Assembly (NCBI RefSeq): GCF_000021725.1 | Contig: NC_012115.1 | Span: forward strand, 1,525,001-1,589,000 | DNA length: 64,000 nucleotides | From: Nautilia profundicola AmH | Lineage (GTDB): Bacteria; Campylobacterota; Campylobacteria; Campylobacterales; Nautiliaceae | Direction of reading: 5' to 3' | Part shown: positions 18,686 through 27,885 of the stretch, one piece after another | Layout of the letters: each line of letters begins with the position of its first letter | Position numbering within the stretch: the first letter of the stretch is position 1 | Made by a program: the position numbers and the translations under genes | The notes under the pieces: generated by a model | Told to the model about the DNA's origin: nothing | The model's database searches: none | Seen by the model: only the letters and a program-made list of their open reading frames with translations

Positions 18686-18715
18686 TTTCCATTTTCCATT
18701 GTATTATTTTCCATT
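18681..18715. repeat. Heptamer array before the four-helix-bundle gene
   Basis: Five units of TTCATTT/TCCATTT/TTCCATT type. It starts right at the stop codon of the HlyD-like gene (18715-18717) and includes the start codon of the four-helix-bundle gene (18683-18685). Confidence 0.8.
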
Positions 18716-19839
18716 TAGTTGAGTTTGCATCTTGCAATCTCAACTTCTCCGCTCATTCCCACAAGCACACCGTCCGGGATTTTGTCAAATTTAATTCTCA
18801 CATAAAACCTCTGCGCCAATTTTGTAAATTCACCGCTGCTTATGTCTCTCGGAACAAGAGCAAACGTTGCAGCGCTTGCAGGAAGTATCTCGCTCACATA
18901 TCCGTCAAAATCTTTATCAAGTGCATCAATATGGATTTTTACCTTACATCCGGGTTTGATACCTTTCATTTTAGTCTCTTCCAAAAGATCCAACACATAC
19001 AGATCTTTCGGATTTACAACGCTTAGAACTTTCATACCGGCATCAAGAACTTCATTGTCATTTGCAAATTTTTTAGCAACCCTTCCGTTTATAGGTGAAT
19101 AAATATATGAATTTTGAATATTAGTGTTTATTAAAGCCAGTTTTTCATTTAAGCCTTTTAGCTGGTTTTGTTGAGCTTCTATTGATTTTTGCAGTCTTTG
19201 GATCTCTTTTTTATTGTTAAGCGCAAGTTTTATTTTCAATTCCAGAGTATTATTCTCAAGCTGGAGTGCGTCGAATTTTCTCTCCTGTGAGCTTATCTGA
19301 TCTTTAAGTGAATAGTAAGCCACTTTTACACTGTCATATTTTTCTTTGGAGATTTTTCCCTGTTTGTAGAGCTTTTGAAACTTTTTATAATCGTTTTTAA
19401 GTTTATCAAGTTTGTATCTCATTGCGTCTATCGCAAAAGCCATGGCTTCAATGTTTTTTTGAAGTTTTAATTTTTCATTATTCAGAAGTTTCAGGTTTGT
19501 GTCTATGTCGCTTGAGAGTTTATTCTTTTGAATTACTGTGGCTTTTATTTTATCTTCAAGAGCCTTTATGTTTGCAAGAAGTTCTTTTTTTTGTATTTCA
19601 AGCTCTTTTGTTTCAAGTTTTGCAAGAAGTTCGCCTTTTTTGACATTCTCTCCTTCTTTTACATAAATCTTTTCAATTTTACCAGGCAGTTTAAAAGATA
19701 AAAACGTTAAAGAGTCAGATTTTACAAATACCGCGTTACTTTCGGCATAGTTTTTATTAAATACAATATATTTATATAATCCGTATACTCCGAGAAGTAT
19801 CAGTGCAATAAATGTAATAAGAGCTATTTTCTTTTTCAT
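18715..19839 (-). CDS. HlyD-family membrane fusion protein (EmrA-like)
   Basis: A 374-residue adaptor with N-terminal anchor helix (about residues 4-22), a lipoyl half KIYVKEGENVKKGELLAKL, a long coiled-coil hairpin, a second half around YIYSPINGRVAKKFANDNEVLDAG-like sequence, and a barrel domain. It would connect the DHA2 pump to TolC. The frame extends to 19896, but the promoter described below overlaps that extension; the ATG at 19837-19839 has AAGG 6 nt upstream. First gene of the double export operon. Confidence 0.9.
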   Translation of the reverse strand: MKKKIALITFIALILLGVYGLYKYIVFNKNYAESNAVFVKSDSLTFLSFKLPGKIEKIYVKEGENVKKGELLAKLETKELEIQKKELLANIKALEDKIKATVIQKNKLSSDIDTNLKLLNNEKLKLQKNIEAMAFAIDAMRYKLDKLKNDYKKFQKLYKQGKISKEKYDSVKVAYYSLKDQISSQERKFDALQLENNTLELKIKLALNNKKEIQRLQKSIEAQQNQLKGLNEKLALINTNIQNSYIYSPINGRVAKKFANDNEVLDAGMKVLSVVNPKDLYVLDLLEETKMKGIKPGCKVKIHIDALDKDFDGYVSEILPASAATFALVPRDISSGEFTKLAQRFYVRIKFDKIPDGVLVGMSGEVEIARCKLN

Positions 19840-19867
19840 CAACAACCTTTTTGAGTAATTTAGAGAT

Positions 19868-19896
19868 ATTTTAGCAGAGAAAAGTTGATATGTCAA
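19868..19896 (-). promoter_or_regulatory. Sigma-70-type promoter of the export operon
   Basis: On the minus strand TTGACA (19896-19891) and TAAAAT (19873-19868) are separated by exactly 17 bp, 29 bp before the HlyD-like ATG. It would start transcription near 19861 and serve the genes down to 10494. Confidence 0.7.
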
Positions 19897-19914
19897 TAAG
19901 CCCTAAAAGGCTTA
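19893..19914. terminator. Hairpin at the end of pglB
   Basis: A perfect 8-bp inverted repeat AATAAGCC/GGCTTATT with a 6-nt loop overlaps the pglB stop codon. A T-run follows it on the plus strand; on the minus strand, the direction of pglB, it is preceded by an A-run and followed by only a short T-rich stretch. It may end pglB transcription just before the next promoter. Confidence 0.45.
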
Positions 19915-22068
19915 TTTTTTAAGTTTGTAGATTTTTACGAAAGAATTAAGTATTACAGGTTCAAACAGTTTCGGATCATAATTTTCAAAGAAAAACATTT
20001 GCACATATGTCGCATCTAATTTATCAGTACTTAAAATCAAGACTCTATTTAACGGTTTGTACCATATTAAGACAATATTAGAGTTGGAATGAAACGGCTG
20101 TTTAACAACCCTATATTTTCCTGTTTTATCATACAGTCCAAGATAAGCAGCTTTTAGAGGTATTAGTTTTTGCCCCCAATGCAGATAACCTTTCATATCC
20201 ATCCATATACCGTTTGCAAATTTAAGTCCTTCTTTTCCTGCCGCAACCACTCTTGTAGAAACGATAAAAGGCTGATTAACTTTTCCTGTTTTTAAATCTA
20301 TACTGCTAAATACTGCTACAGTCGGAAAAATATCCGCCATTCTGAAAGGAAAATAAAAATAAACATCCCTTGTTTTTTCAGGTAGTTTAAAATTGGGATT
20401 GTTTAATGCATTCAGAAAACCATTCGGATCTTTAAATCCGTATTTTTTCATCATATCTTTTATAAAACCTTCTGTTTCAAACTCTTTACCAAGCTCTCTT
20501 GCCACTTCTACTTTATCCGTATATTCAACATCAAGCCTTGCAATATTCGCTGCAGCCGTCTGATTGTGAGTCAATGCAAAACTTACCGGAAAGTTCACTT
20601 CCCCGCTATGCTTTCCACCATCCACTAATGTTTTAGTTCCGGCATAATACCTTATAGGATATCCATAGTCCCACCATGTAACTACGTAATCTTCAGGTTT
20701 TGCAATGTGTGATAATTTATTCAAACTTTCAACTTCCTGACTTAAGAAAGTTGTAGGTGTTTTATAATTAATCACATGCTTAATATTTGCATATAATGAA
20801 GGAGTGATTAAAATTAACGGTAATATTATTTTTGAAATTTTGGCAACTTTATCATTGATAAACAGTTTTGAAACATATTCACTGATAAGTAACACCAAAT
20901 AAGCAAACCCCAATGCAAAAAACGGCACCGCATAAATTGTAAAACGAAGCCCTAATTTATGTGCCATTATACCTATTACTACCATTGGCAATGAAATAAT
21001 CATCACCGGATATCTTATCACCATCAAAACATATCCAATCAAAGAAAAAATAAACAATCCCATACCACCACTTATACGGTTTGCCACTACATCAAAAGGT
21101 ATTTGAGATGCTTCACGGATTGTTTTCGATACATTATAAAAATGCAATCCTTCTTCTCCTGTATCAGATCTATTAAAATAAACCAAAAATTTATTAATAA
21201 ACATATCCATAGTACCACTTAAAAACAACATAATTATACTTATGCCGAACAACCAATAAATGACTCTCCAATTTAAAAATAGTTCAAGTTTTTTTATATA
21301 TACTACATATAAAATTGCTATTAATAACGCATTAATATAAAACTTAAATCCAAACAGAGCCACCAATAAAAACAGTACAAACACAAAACTTTCCTGTTTT
21401 CTTTTAAATGCCGATATATATATAAAGCTCATACCTACAAGAGCCAAAAGAACAGTCCTGCTCTGCGGATACCACCACTCATACAAGACAATCATTAAAG
21501 GTACGAATAAAAACATTTTCCGATTATCATTTACCAAATATTCAATTATTCCCCAAACTATAAACATCAAAAGCACTATTACCAACATATCGGTATCATA
21601 GTACCCTACCATTGTTCTATTGTAATAACTCCATACAATTCCACCTATTAAGGCGGCAGTTAAACCTAAAATATCATTTTTAAAACTTCTTCCTATTAAA
21701 AATAAAGGAACAACAAGCAAGCTTCCAAAAACAGCCGGCATCCATAAGATTACCTCATCAAGACTCAAAAAAGGAAACAGTTTTACGATAGCTGCTGTCA
21801 GCAAACTTGGAAGAGAATGATAAGGATTTAGATTCCCCACAACATGCGAATTGTTCAGTAATTCTTTCGCCCCTGCTGCATAATAATATCCATCTACATT
21901 ATTTATCATTAAAGTTCCATGCCACAGAAATTCTTTAATCCCACTCGCCCATGAAAAATAATAATACCTTACAGCTGTAGCAAATACATAGGCAAACGAA
22001 ATTAATACAAAAGCTGTTTTATTTGAAAATCTAATTTCTTGAATATTCAGATATTCTTTCACTTCCAT
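19912..22068 (-). CDS. pglB: Oligosaccharyltransferase PglB (STT3 family)
   Basis: A 718-residue protein with about 13 N-terminal membrane helices and a periplasmic C-terminal domain. It transfers lipid-linked oligosaccharide to Asn in D/E-x-N-x-S/T sequons. The catalytic signature WWDYG is at residues 465-469, and the metal/acceptor acidic residues known from Campylobacter lari PglB have clear counterparts: D59, D158, D160 and E319. Length matches Campylobacter PglB (about 713). The ATG has AAAGG directly adjacent; a GTG two codons later (22060-22062) is better spaced and may be the true start. It is divergent from the chain-length gene and borders the polysaccharide locus. Confidence 0.96.
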   Translation of the reverse strand: MEVKEYLNIQEIRFSNKTAFVLISFAYVFATAVRYYYFSWASGIKEFLWHGTLMINNVDGYYYAAGAKELLNNSHVVGNLNPYHSLPSLLTAAIVKLFPFLSLDEVILWMPAVFGSLLVVPLFLIGRSFKNDILGLTAALIGGIVWSYYNRTMVGYYDTDMLVIVLLMFIVWGIIEYLVNDNRKMFLFVPLMIVLYEWWYPQSRTVLLALVGMSFIYISAFKRKQESFVFVLFLLVALFGFKFYINALLIAILYVVYIKKLELFLNWRVIYWLFGISIIMLFLSGTMDMFINKFLVYFNRSDTGEEGLHFYNVSKTIREASQIPFDVVANRISGGMGLFIFSLIGYVLMVIRYPVMIISLPMVVIGIMAHKLGLRFTIYAVPFFALGFAYLVLLISEYVSKLFINDKVAKISKIILPLILITPSLYANIKHVINYKTPTTFLSQEVESLNKLSHIAKPEDYVVTWWDYGYPIRYYAGTKTLVDGGKHSGEVNFPVSFALTHNQTAAANIARLDVEYTDKVEVARELGKEFETEGFIKDMMKKYGFKDPNGFLNALNNPNFKLPEKTRDVYFYFPFRMADIFPTVAVFSSIDLKTGKVNQPFIVSTRVVAAGKEGLKFANGIWMDMKGYLHWGQKLIPLKAAYLGLYDKTGKYRVVKQPFHSNSNIVLIWYKPLNRVLILSTDKLDATYVQMFFFENYDPKLFEPVILNSFVKIYKLKK

Positions 22069-22093
22069 CCTTTAAAAAGTTTTCGTTTTTCGA

Positions 22094-22100
22094 TATTATA
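22094..22100. promoter_or_regulatory. Overlapping divergent -10 elements between pglB and the chain-length gene
   Basis: The 56-60 bp gap has TATAAT on the minus strand (22100-22095) and TATTAT on the plus strand (22094-22099), overlapping almost completely. Each is about 28 nt from its start codon. Transcription in the two directions would compete. Confidence 0.45.
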
Positions 22101-22127
22101 ACATTTAAATTATTTTAAAGGGGATTG

Positions 22128-22973
22128 ATGAAAAAGGAAGAAGTAAAATACGTACCTTGCGTTATCCAACCACCAATAGAAGATGATGAAATAGATTTAA
22201 AACAAATAATAATATTATTATTAAAATATAAAAAATTCATATTTTTATTTACATTTATTATTACAGTTTTAGCTTTAATTTACGCATATACCATAAAACC
22301 TATTTATGAAATTAAAGCAAATATACAATTGGGCTATATCAGTAATAGTAATAGTAATAGTAATAGTAAAATATATTTACTTGAACCTCAAGCGACAATG
22401 ATATACATAATTAATAAATTTGACAAATCAAAAGATATCAATGCCTCATATCCTAAAGTTAACGTAAATATCATAAAAAAAACAAAAGACATTTTAAATA
22501 TATCAGTTCAAAATTTTTCTAATACTTCGGCAAAAGAATATTTGATTAGAATAGTAAATACGCTAAAAAAACAGGAAAATTCTAAATTATATGCATATAT
22601 TCAAAATATAAACTCCCAAATTCAAATATTAAATAATCAAATCAAAACTATACAAAATGAAATTATTCTTTTAAACAAATCTCTTCCGAAAATAAAAGAT
22701 ACGAATATTTATCAATTAACTTTAAATAAAATAAACGATTATCAAAATCAAATAACAGATATTAAATTAAAAATTGCTGATCTAAAAACAAAAATTTCTC
22801 CAATAAACATAACTAAAACTCACATTATCGGTACAATCAAACAAAACCCTAATCCGATAAAACCCAAAAAGAAACTTATTGTTATCATAGCATTTATCAC
22901 AGGACTTATATTATCAATATTTCTTGTGTTTTTTATTGAGTTTGTAAAAAGTTTAAAAGAACAGAATCAATGA
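22128..22973 (+). CDS. Wzz-like polysaccharide chain-length determinant protein
   Basis: A 281-residue inner-membrane protein: cytoplasmic N terminus, helix near residues 37-57, a periplasmic coiled-coil region rich in Asn, Ile and Lys, and a C-terminal helix near 253-272 preceded by the Pro-rich NPNPIKPKKK typical of Wzz proteins. No kinase domain. It sets the chain length of Wzy-made polymers. The ATG (22128) follows AAAGGGGA. Residues around 75-83 are a Ser-Asn repeat encoded by a hexanucleotide repeat. Overlaps the next gene by 4 bp. Confidence 0.85.
   Translation: MKKEEVKYVPCVIQPPIEDDEIDLKQIIILLLKYKKFIFLFTFIITVLALIYAYTIKPIYEIKANIQLGYISNSNSNSNSKIYLLEPQATMIYIINKFDKSKDINASYPKVNVNIIKKTKDILNISVQNFSNTSAKEYLIRIVNTLKKQENSKLYAYIQNINSQIQILNNQIKTIQNEIILLNKSLPKIKDTNIYQLTLNKINDYQNQITDIKLKIADLKTKISPINITKTHIIGTIKQNPNPIKPKKKLIVIIAFITGLILSIFLVFFIEFVKSLKEQNQ
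22341..22369 (+). repeat. Hexanucleotide microsatellite AGTAAT in the chain-length gene
   Basis: Four perfect AGTAAT copies plus most of a fifth. They encode alternating Ser-Asn in the periplasmic part just after the first helix. Because the unit is 6 bp, copy changes would lengthen or shorten the protein without frameshift. Confidence 0.9.
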
Positions 22974-23878
22974 TTATTTTAGGTGAAAAATATAAATTCA
23001 ATGAAATTGAAAAACAAAAACTAAAAAAATACAATATTGAATATATTCAACTCACTAATAATATTATCCAAGACATAGAAAACAAACTGTCCAATCATAA
23101 TTATAAATTTATAATTTTAAACACCAATCAAACAGTTCCTAATGAATTGATATCCTATTTAACTTCTCTTGAACTAAAAGGAATTAAATTTTATACAATC
23201 GAGCATTTTTTAGAAGAATATTTAGGTAAAGTTTATATTCCAAAAGATGGAAGTAATATAAATTTTTTAGATGAAATTAAACCTTACAATCAATTACAAC
23301 ATATTATAAAACGAATAATAGATTTTTCTATTACTATTCCACTTGGAATAATTTCTGCACCTATTATGCTTTATGCTACATATAAAATAAAAAAAGAATC
23401 CCCTGAAGGACCTGTAATATTCAAACAAAAAAGAGTAGGCTTAAACGGTAAAGAGTTCATATGCTACAAATTTAGAAGTATGGTTCCTGATGCCGAAAAG
23501 GGACAACCTCAATTCGCAAGCAAAGACGATCCGAGAGTATTCAAATGGGGAGCTTTTATGAGAAAAACTCGCATAGACGAACTTCCTCAGCTCTGGAATG
23601 TCATAAAAGGAGACATGCATATGATTGGTCCAAGACCAGAGAGGAAACATTGGATTGGTATTTTTGAAAAAAACATTCCATATTATAATCTAAGACATTT
23701 AGTAAAACCTGGAATCACTGGCTGGGCACAAGTATGCTACCCATACGGAGCAAATGAAGACGACGCATATCAAAAACTTATGTATGATCTTTATTATATT
23801 AAAAACTGGTCCTTATGGCTTGAAATTAAAACGATTTTTAAAACTATTATGGTAATGGTTGGCAAAAAAGGTATTTAA
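22970..23878 (+). CDS. Initiating sugar-phosphate transferase (WbaP/PglC superfamily)
   Basis: A 302-residue polyprenyl-phosphate sugar-1-phosphate transferase. Residues 1-105 form a soluble domain without clear motif, followed by a re-entrant hydrophobic segment (about 112-137) and the catalytic domain with KQKRVGLNGKEF, YKFRSM, TRIDELPQLWNVIKGDM and GPRPER, then PGITGWAQV. It loads the first sugar of the repeat unit on undecaprenyl phosphate. Lacks the usual four extra helices of WbaP. Its stop codon overlaps that of the convergent glycosyltransferase. Confidence 0.92.
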   Translation: MIILGEKYKFNEIEKQKLKKYNIEYIQLTNNIIQDIENKLSNHNYKFIILNTNQTVPNELISYLTSLELKGIKFYTIEHFLEEYLGKVYIPKDGSNINFLDEIKPYNQLQHIIKRIIDFSITIPLGIISAPIMLYATYKIKKESPEGPVIFKQKRVGLNGKEFICYKFRSMVPDAEKGQPQFASKDDPRVFKWGAFMRKTRIDELPQLWNVIKGDMHMIGPRPERKHWIGIFEKNIPYYNLRHLVKPGITGWAQVCYPYGANEDDAYQKLMYDLYYIKNWSLWLEIKTIFKTIMVMVGKKGI

Positions 23879-24618
23879 TATTTTTTCAGCCCATAATACG
23901 CATAATTTAAAAAATAATAAATACTTTGAAAAATATTCAATTTCTCTACTTCTCTATAAATCTTCCATTGATATTTTGCAGCTTTTAGTTTATTAGAAGA
24001 AACTGAATTTTTTCTAATCCTATAAATCGCTAATTTTTCTTGCATACCTTTTGTTGACTCGATTTGTTTTAAGATTTTAAGCCAAAGTCCATAATCTTGT
24101 CTTTTTAATATATTTGGCATATAAATCTTACCTAACTTTTTTGCATCATAAATTGCAGTTAAGCAACCAATTGGATTTGTTTTTAACAATGATTTATAAT
24201 CTATTTCTTTTGGAGGAATAAAATCTCCTATATTATTATCATTTTCATCAATCAAATCATATGCACTATATGTAAAACTTAAATCATTTTCTTTCATAAA
24301 GTTTATTTGCCTTTCTAATTTTTCAGGTATCCATAAATCATCTGCATCCAAAAAAGCAATATATCTTCCTTTTGCTTCTTTTATAGCAGTATTTCTTGCA
24401 ACAGCAGGACCAGAGTTTTTATCTAATTTTATTAACTTAATTCTTTTATCTTTTTTTATATACTCTTCTATTATTTCATTTGAATTATCTGGACTACAAT
24501 CATCTACAATTATCATTTCTAAATTTCTATATGTTTGATTTAAAACAGAAACTATCGTTTTAGAAATAAATTTTTCACTATTGTATGAGGGAGTTATGAT
24601 AGATACTAAATCATGCAT
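23875..24618 (-). CDS. Family 2 glycosyltransferase
   Basis: A 247-residue GT-A fold enzyme: VSIITPSYNSEKFISKTI at the N terminus, IIVDDCSPDNS, and DADDLW (about residues 95-100), the metal/nucleotide-sugar motif. No membrane helices. Probably adds one sugar of the repeat unit at the cytoplasmic face. Overlaps the polymerase gene by 8 bp. Donor unknown. Confidence 0.9.
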   Translation of the reverse strand: MHDLVSIITPSYNSEKFISKTIVSVLNQTYRNLEMIIVDDCSPDNSNEIIEEYIKKDKRIKLIKLDKNSGPAVARNTAIKEAKGRYIAFLDADDLWIPEKLERQINFMKENDLSFTYSAYDLIDENDNNIGDFIPPKEIDYKSLLKTNPIGCLTAIYDAKKLGKIYMPNILKRQDYGLWLKILKQIESTKGMQEKLAIYRIRKNSVSSNKLKAAKYQWKIYREVEKLNIFQSIYYFLNYAYYGLKKY

Positions 24619-25885
24619 ACGTTTTACTTTTACAATTTATTTCCATTTTAGTATATAATGAAAGACTGAATCCTGCATTTATAAGAATAATTGTTAAAAA
24701 ACTATAATTATAAAAACTATCTATTGTCAAACCAGCGATAAATAATATTATTATTGATATCATTGTTCCTTCTATTAACCATATATATTCTCTATTTGTA
24801 AAATTTAATAATTTTTTTAATTTATAATACAAATAAATATATCCCCCATATTTAATAACAAAACCAATAATTCCGTATTGAGCTAATGTAAATAAATAAT
24901 CATTATCTCCTACTCTAAGTATATTTTTTGCTGCTCCAACACCAAAAAACGGGTTTTCTTTTATCATTTCAAACATCATTTGATAATAATCTAATCTTAA
25001 TTGTATACTTCTAATATGGGATAAATCTTCTAATTTAAATAGCTCATAAATATATTTAAAATTTACTATAATATTTACAATTTCTTGATTATATAATAAT
25101 ATAATTAAAAAAACTATAATACCTAAAATAAAACTTCTATAATTAAACAATATTTTTTTATTTGAAAAAAAAATATATATATATACCATTAATGCTATTA
25201 AAAGAGACGTTCTAGAACTAGATAAAAACACAATTATTAAATGTATAAAAAATATCGAATATAATAAATTTATTTTAAATTTTTTTTTATTTAAAAAATA
25301 TAGAAAGATATAAAAAAATAATATATTCATCACTATACCTAAAGTGTTTGGATTAGCATAAGTTCCTGTAACTCTTAATAATCCCGTAGACACTTTATGC
25401 ATATCATATATATAGTTTACAATAGAATGTATAAAATCAAATGGATTTAAAAGTTGTAATATTATAAACACTAATTGTACAATAATAACAAATAATGCTA
25501 TCTTTAAAAAAACATTTTTATAAGTTTTTGGAAGGTACATACCAAAAATAAATAATATTATATTAAATATTGGTCTATAAAATTCAAATGCATCTCTAAA
25601 AATATAATTGATATTTTGCAATATTCCGTTTAAAAATGCAAATAGCATGGCTAATAAAAAAAATAAATTTATTTTAATCCAAAAAAAGCCTTTTTGTGGT
25701 ATTTTTTTTATATTCATAATAAATAAAAAAAATAAAATTTGTAAAAATATAAGAATATCAATTACCCTATCAGCAATACTATCAAAATTTGGTTTTAATA
25801 AAATAAATAAAATAAAACTATATATCGAAATAAATGATATATTTCTTTTATTATCTATTTTTAATTGCTGTGTATTTATTAACAT
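24611..25885 (-). CDS. O-antigen polymerase/ligase-like membrane protein (Wzy/WaaL superfamily)
   Basis: A 424-residue protein with 10-12 hydrophobic helices and a larger periplasmic loop containing IRSIQLRLDYYQMMFEMIKE and NPFFGVGAAKN (about residues 290-320), the Wzy_C/ligase motif region. In a locus with flippase and chain-length regulator, Wzy polymerase is the likelier role; ligase cannot be excluded. Very AT-rich DNA. Confidence 0.82.
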   Translation of the reverse strand: MLINTQQLKIDNKRNISFISIYSFILFILLKPNFDSIADRVIDILIFLQILFFLFIMNIKKIPQKGFFWIKINLFFLLAMLFAFLNGILQNINYIFRDAFEFYRPIFNIILFIFGMYLPKTYKNVFLKIALFVIIVQLVFIILQLLNPFDFIHSIVNYIYDMHKVSTGLLRVTGTYANPNTLGIVMNILFFYIFLYFLNKKKFKINLLYSIFFIHLIIVFLSSSRTSLLIALMVYIYIFFSNKKILFNYRSFILGIIVFLIILLYNQEIVNIIVNFKYIYELFKLEDLSHIRSIQLRLDYYQMMFEMIKENPFFGVGAAKNILRVGDNDYLFTLAQYGIIGFVIKYGGYIYLYYKLKKLLNFTNREYIWLIEGTMISIIILFIAGLTIDSFYNYSFLTIILINAGFSLSLYTKMEINCKSKTYA

Positions 25886-26804
25886 ACATTTTTACCTTAT
25901 TAAATAAATTCACATATTTTTCCCATTTTAATGAATAATCTATAAATATCTGTTCTCCAATTAATTCACCTAAAACTTTTAATTGATTTATATGGATAAA
26001 ATGATAATGCACAGTAGCTGGATTTAAATATTTTTCACCCCATGTTAAATGCCTTAGATCATAACATGACCAATATCCCAAATCATATAAATCAATCATA
26101 GATTTTAAAGAATTAATGCCATTATTAAAGTATATATTAGCTTTTTCATTATTATTATATCTAATATAATCATACAACCCCCATAATGAAAATATCATAC
26201 CATTTAATACAAATGAACCAGGAGTAGATGGATATTCTTCATAAAATATATTATTATCAAAATAATTTATAAATTTTGAACTATCAGAAAATGTGTCTAA
26301 TGCTTTACTAGCTGCTATTTCATATTTTTTATCATCAAATAACTGACTCGCTCTTAATAAAACAGAAATAACTCTTCCTTGTGTCATAGAAGAAACCCAA
26401 TTTTTACTTAATTTATATTTTTTCTCTTCAACAGAAGAAAGCCAATAACCATCTTTTGTTTGATTATTTATAAACCAATCGGCAAGTAATTTAAACCTTT
26501 CTTTATCTTTATTACTTTTTGTTTCTAAATAAGTATGATATATAGCAAGAGCATATTGACCTATTGCAATAGGATAATAATGGAACTTTTTTTCTTCAAT
26601 ATCTATATATGTTGGAATAATAGGTATTCCTTTATTATCAAAATGAAAGTTTTGACTTCCACCTTTTAACAATTCTTTTTCTCTAAATACAAAATAATAT
26701 TCTAATAATTGTTTATTTTTGTCTACTTTAATTTCATATATTAATGGATTAAAAAAATCTCTTAGTAATTTTTTGATATAAAATATACTTTTATTTAATC
26801 TCAT
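25851..26804 (-). CDS. D-glucuronyl C5-epimerase-like protein
   Basis: A 317-residue protein matching the C-terminal catalytic domain of heparan-sulfate glucuronyl C5-epimerase: WVSSMTQGRVISVLLRA (about residues 134-150), EEYPSTPGSFVLNGMIFSLWGLYDY (in two parts, about 187-212) and SCYDLRHLTW followed by YHFIHINQLKVL near the end. Known members turn D-glucuronate into L-iduronate within polymers. UDP-glucuronate genes are nearby (ugd, 38696). No signal peptide is evident, so it may act in the cytoplasm on lipid-linked oligosaccharide. The ATG at 26804 follows AGGG by 7 nt. Confidence 0.8.
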   Translation of the reverse strand: MRLNKSIFYIKKLLRDFFNPLIYEIKVDKNKQLLEYYFVFREKELLKGGSQNFHFDNKGIPIIPTYIDIEEKKFHYYPIAIGQYALAIYHTYLETKSNKDKERFKLLADWFINNQTKDGYWLSSVEEKKYKLSKNWVSSMTQGRVISVLLRASQLFDDKKYEIAASKALDTFSDSSKFINYFDNNIFYEEYPSTPGSFVLNGMIFSLWGLYDYIRYNNNEKANIYFNNGINSLKSMIDLYDLGYWSCYDLRHLTWGEKYLNPATVHYHFIHINQLKVLGELIGEQIFIDYSLKWEKYVNLFNKVKMYVNKYTAIKNR

Positions 26805-27885
26805 CAAAAAACCCTTTCAAATTTTCAGCTACTTTATCTACTGTAAATAGTTTAGAACTTTTAATAGCATTTTCTAACAATTTTTTATATTTCGTGTTAT
26901 TATTCAATAATTCTTCTAAAATTTGATATAAGTCATCTGTACTGCTAAAATACAAAGTAGAATCATCTAAAACATGTAAATTTTTAAACTCTATATTTAC
27001 AATTAATGGCAACGAATATTTAATCATTAAATATGATATTCCAGTATCTTTTGTTTCTCCATATATTTCTTCATAATCTTCTTTAAAAAATTCTACTCTT
27101 AATTCTGAAAAAATCAAACTAGCTGTTTTCAACTCTTGTTGATATTCTTCATCACTTAAATAATGTTGAAAATATTTCACATTATTAAGATTTAACTTTT
27201 TTATTTTATTTATCACTTCTTTGGATTTTTCTTTTGGATTATTAGAAGGACTCCCCAATAAAACAAATTCTATATTCTCATATCGTTGTGCTAATTTAAA
27301 AAAATTATCATATTTTTTTCTTGTTGTACTAATTATCCCTGGATATACTATTTTTTTTATTTTTGTATTTTTATGAAAAAACATATTATTATTTAACATG
27401 AAAGGCATAACATATATATTATATTCTTTTATATCCGTATGATTTAAAATAAATTTCTTCATATTATCGCTACTAACAAAAAATTTATCTGCTTTCTTTT
27501 TAAAATAGTATCTAATAAACCTTTTAATTATATTTTTCGGTTTGTGAAGTTTATTACCCAAAAACCAAGTTTTAGCATTATGAATTGTTAATGCAAATTT
27601 ATATGAAGGTCTGAAATATAATAAAAAATCAATTAAATAAGATTGTAAAGACGTAATTATTAGATAATCTACTTTATAAGAACTTATTTGTTTCAAATAT
27701 GATTTCATACTTTGATTTTTCATCTTTATTATTTTTTCAACATTAAAATTTTTATTTAATAAATTATTTACATCCTCATCTATAAATAATATAGGTTCAT
27801 GACCCAAATAATGTAAAACCTTAATCCAACTTTCCACTAAAACATAGTGGTTTTTACTGCAAACTTCTAAAATACCTATTTTCAT
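26791..27885 (-). CDS. Glycosyltransferase-like protein, GT-B fold
   Basis: A 364-residue protein, no signal peptide. N terminus MKIGILEVCSKNHYVLVESW, then a Rossmann-like pattern; the second half has KKIVYPGIISTTRKKYDNFF and IEFVLLGSPSN, typical of the linker and donor domain of GT-B enzymes. No exact family could be assigned; a distant GT4 relation is likely. Overlaps both neighbours (17-18 bp and 4 bp). Confidence 0.65.
   Translation of the reverse strand: MKIGILEVCSKNHYVLVESWIKVLHYLGHEPILFIDEDVNNLLNKNFNVEKIIKMKNQSMKSYLKQISSYKVDYLIITSLQSYLIDFLLYFRPSYKFALTIHNAKTWFLGNKLHKPKNIIKRFIRYYFKKKADKFFVSSDNMKKFILNHTDIKEYNIYVMPFMLNNNMFFHKNTKIKKIVYPGIISTTRKKYDNFFKLAQRYENIEFVLLGSPSNNPKEKSKEVINKIKKLNLNNVKYFQHYLSDEEYQQELKTASLIFSELRVEFFKEDYEEIYGETKDTGISYLMIKYSLPLIVNIEFKNLHVLDDSTLYFSSTDDLYQILEELLNNNTKYKKLLENAIKSSKLFTVDKVAENLKGFFDEIK

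Noticed and set aside
22125-22127. TTG as start of the chain-length gene
   Set aside because: The ATG directly after it is better spaced from AAAGGGGA.
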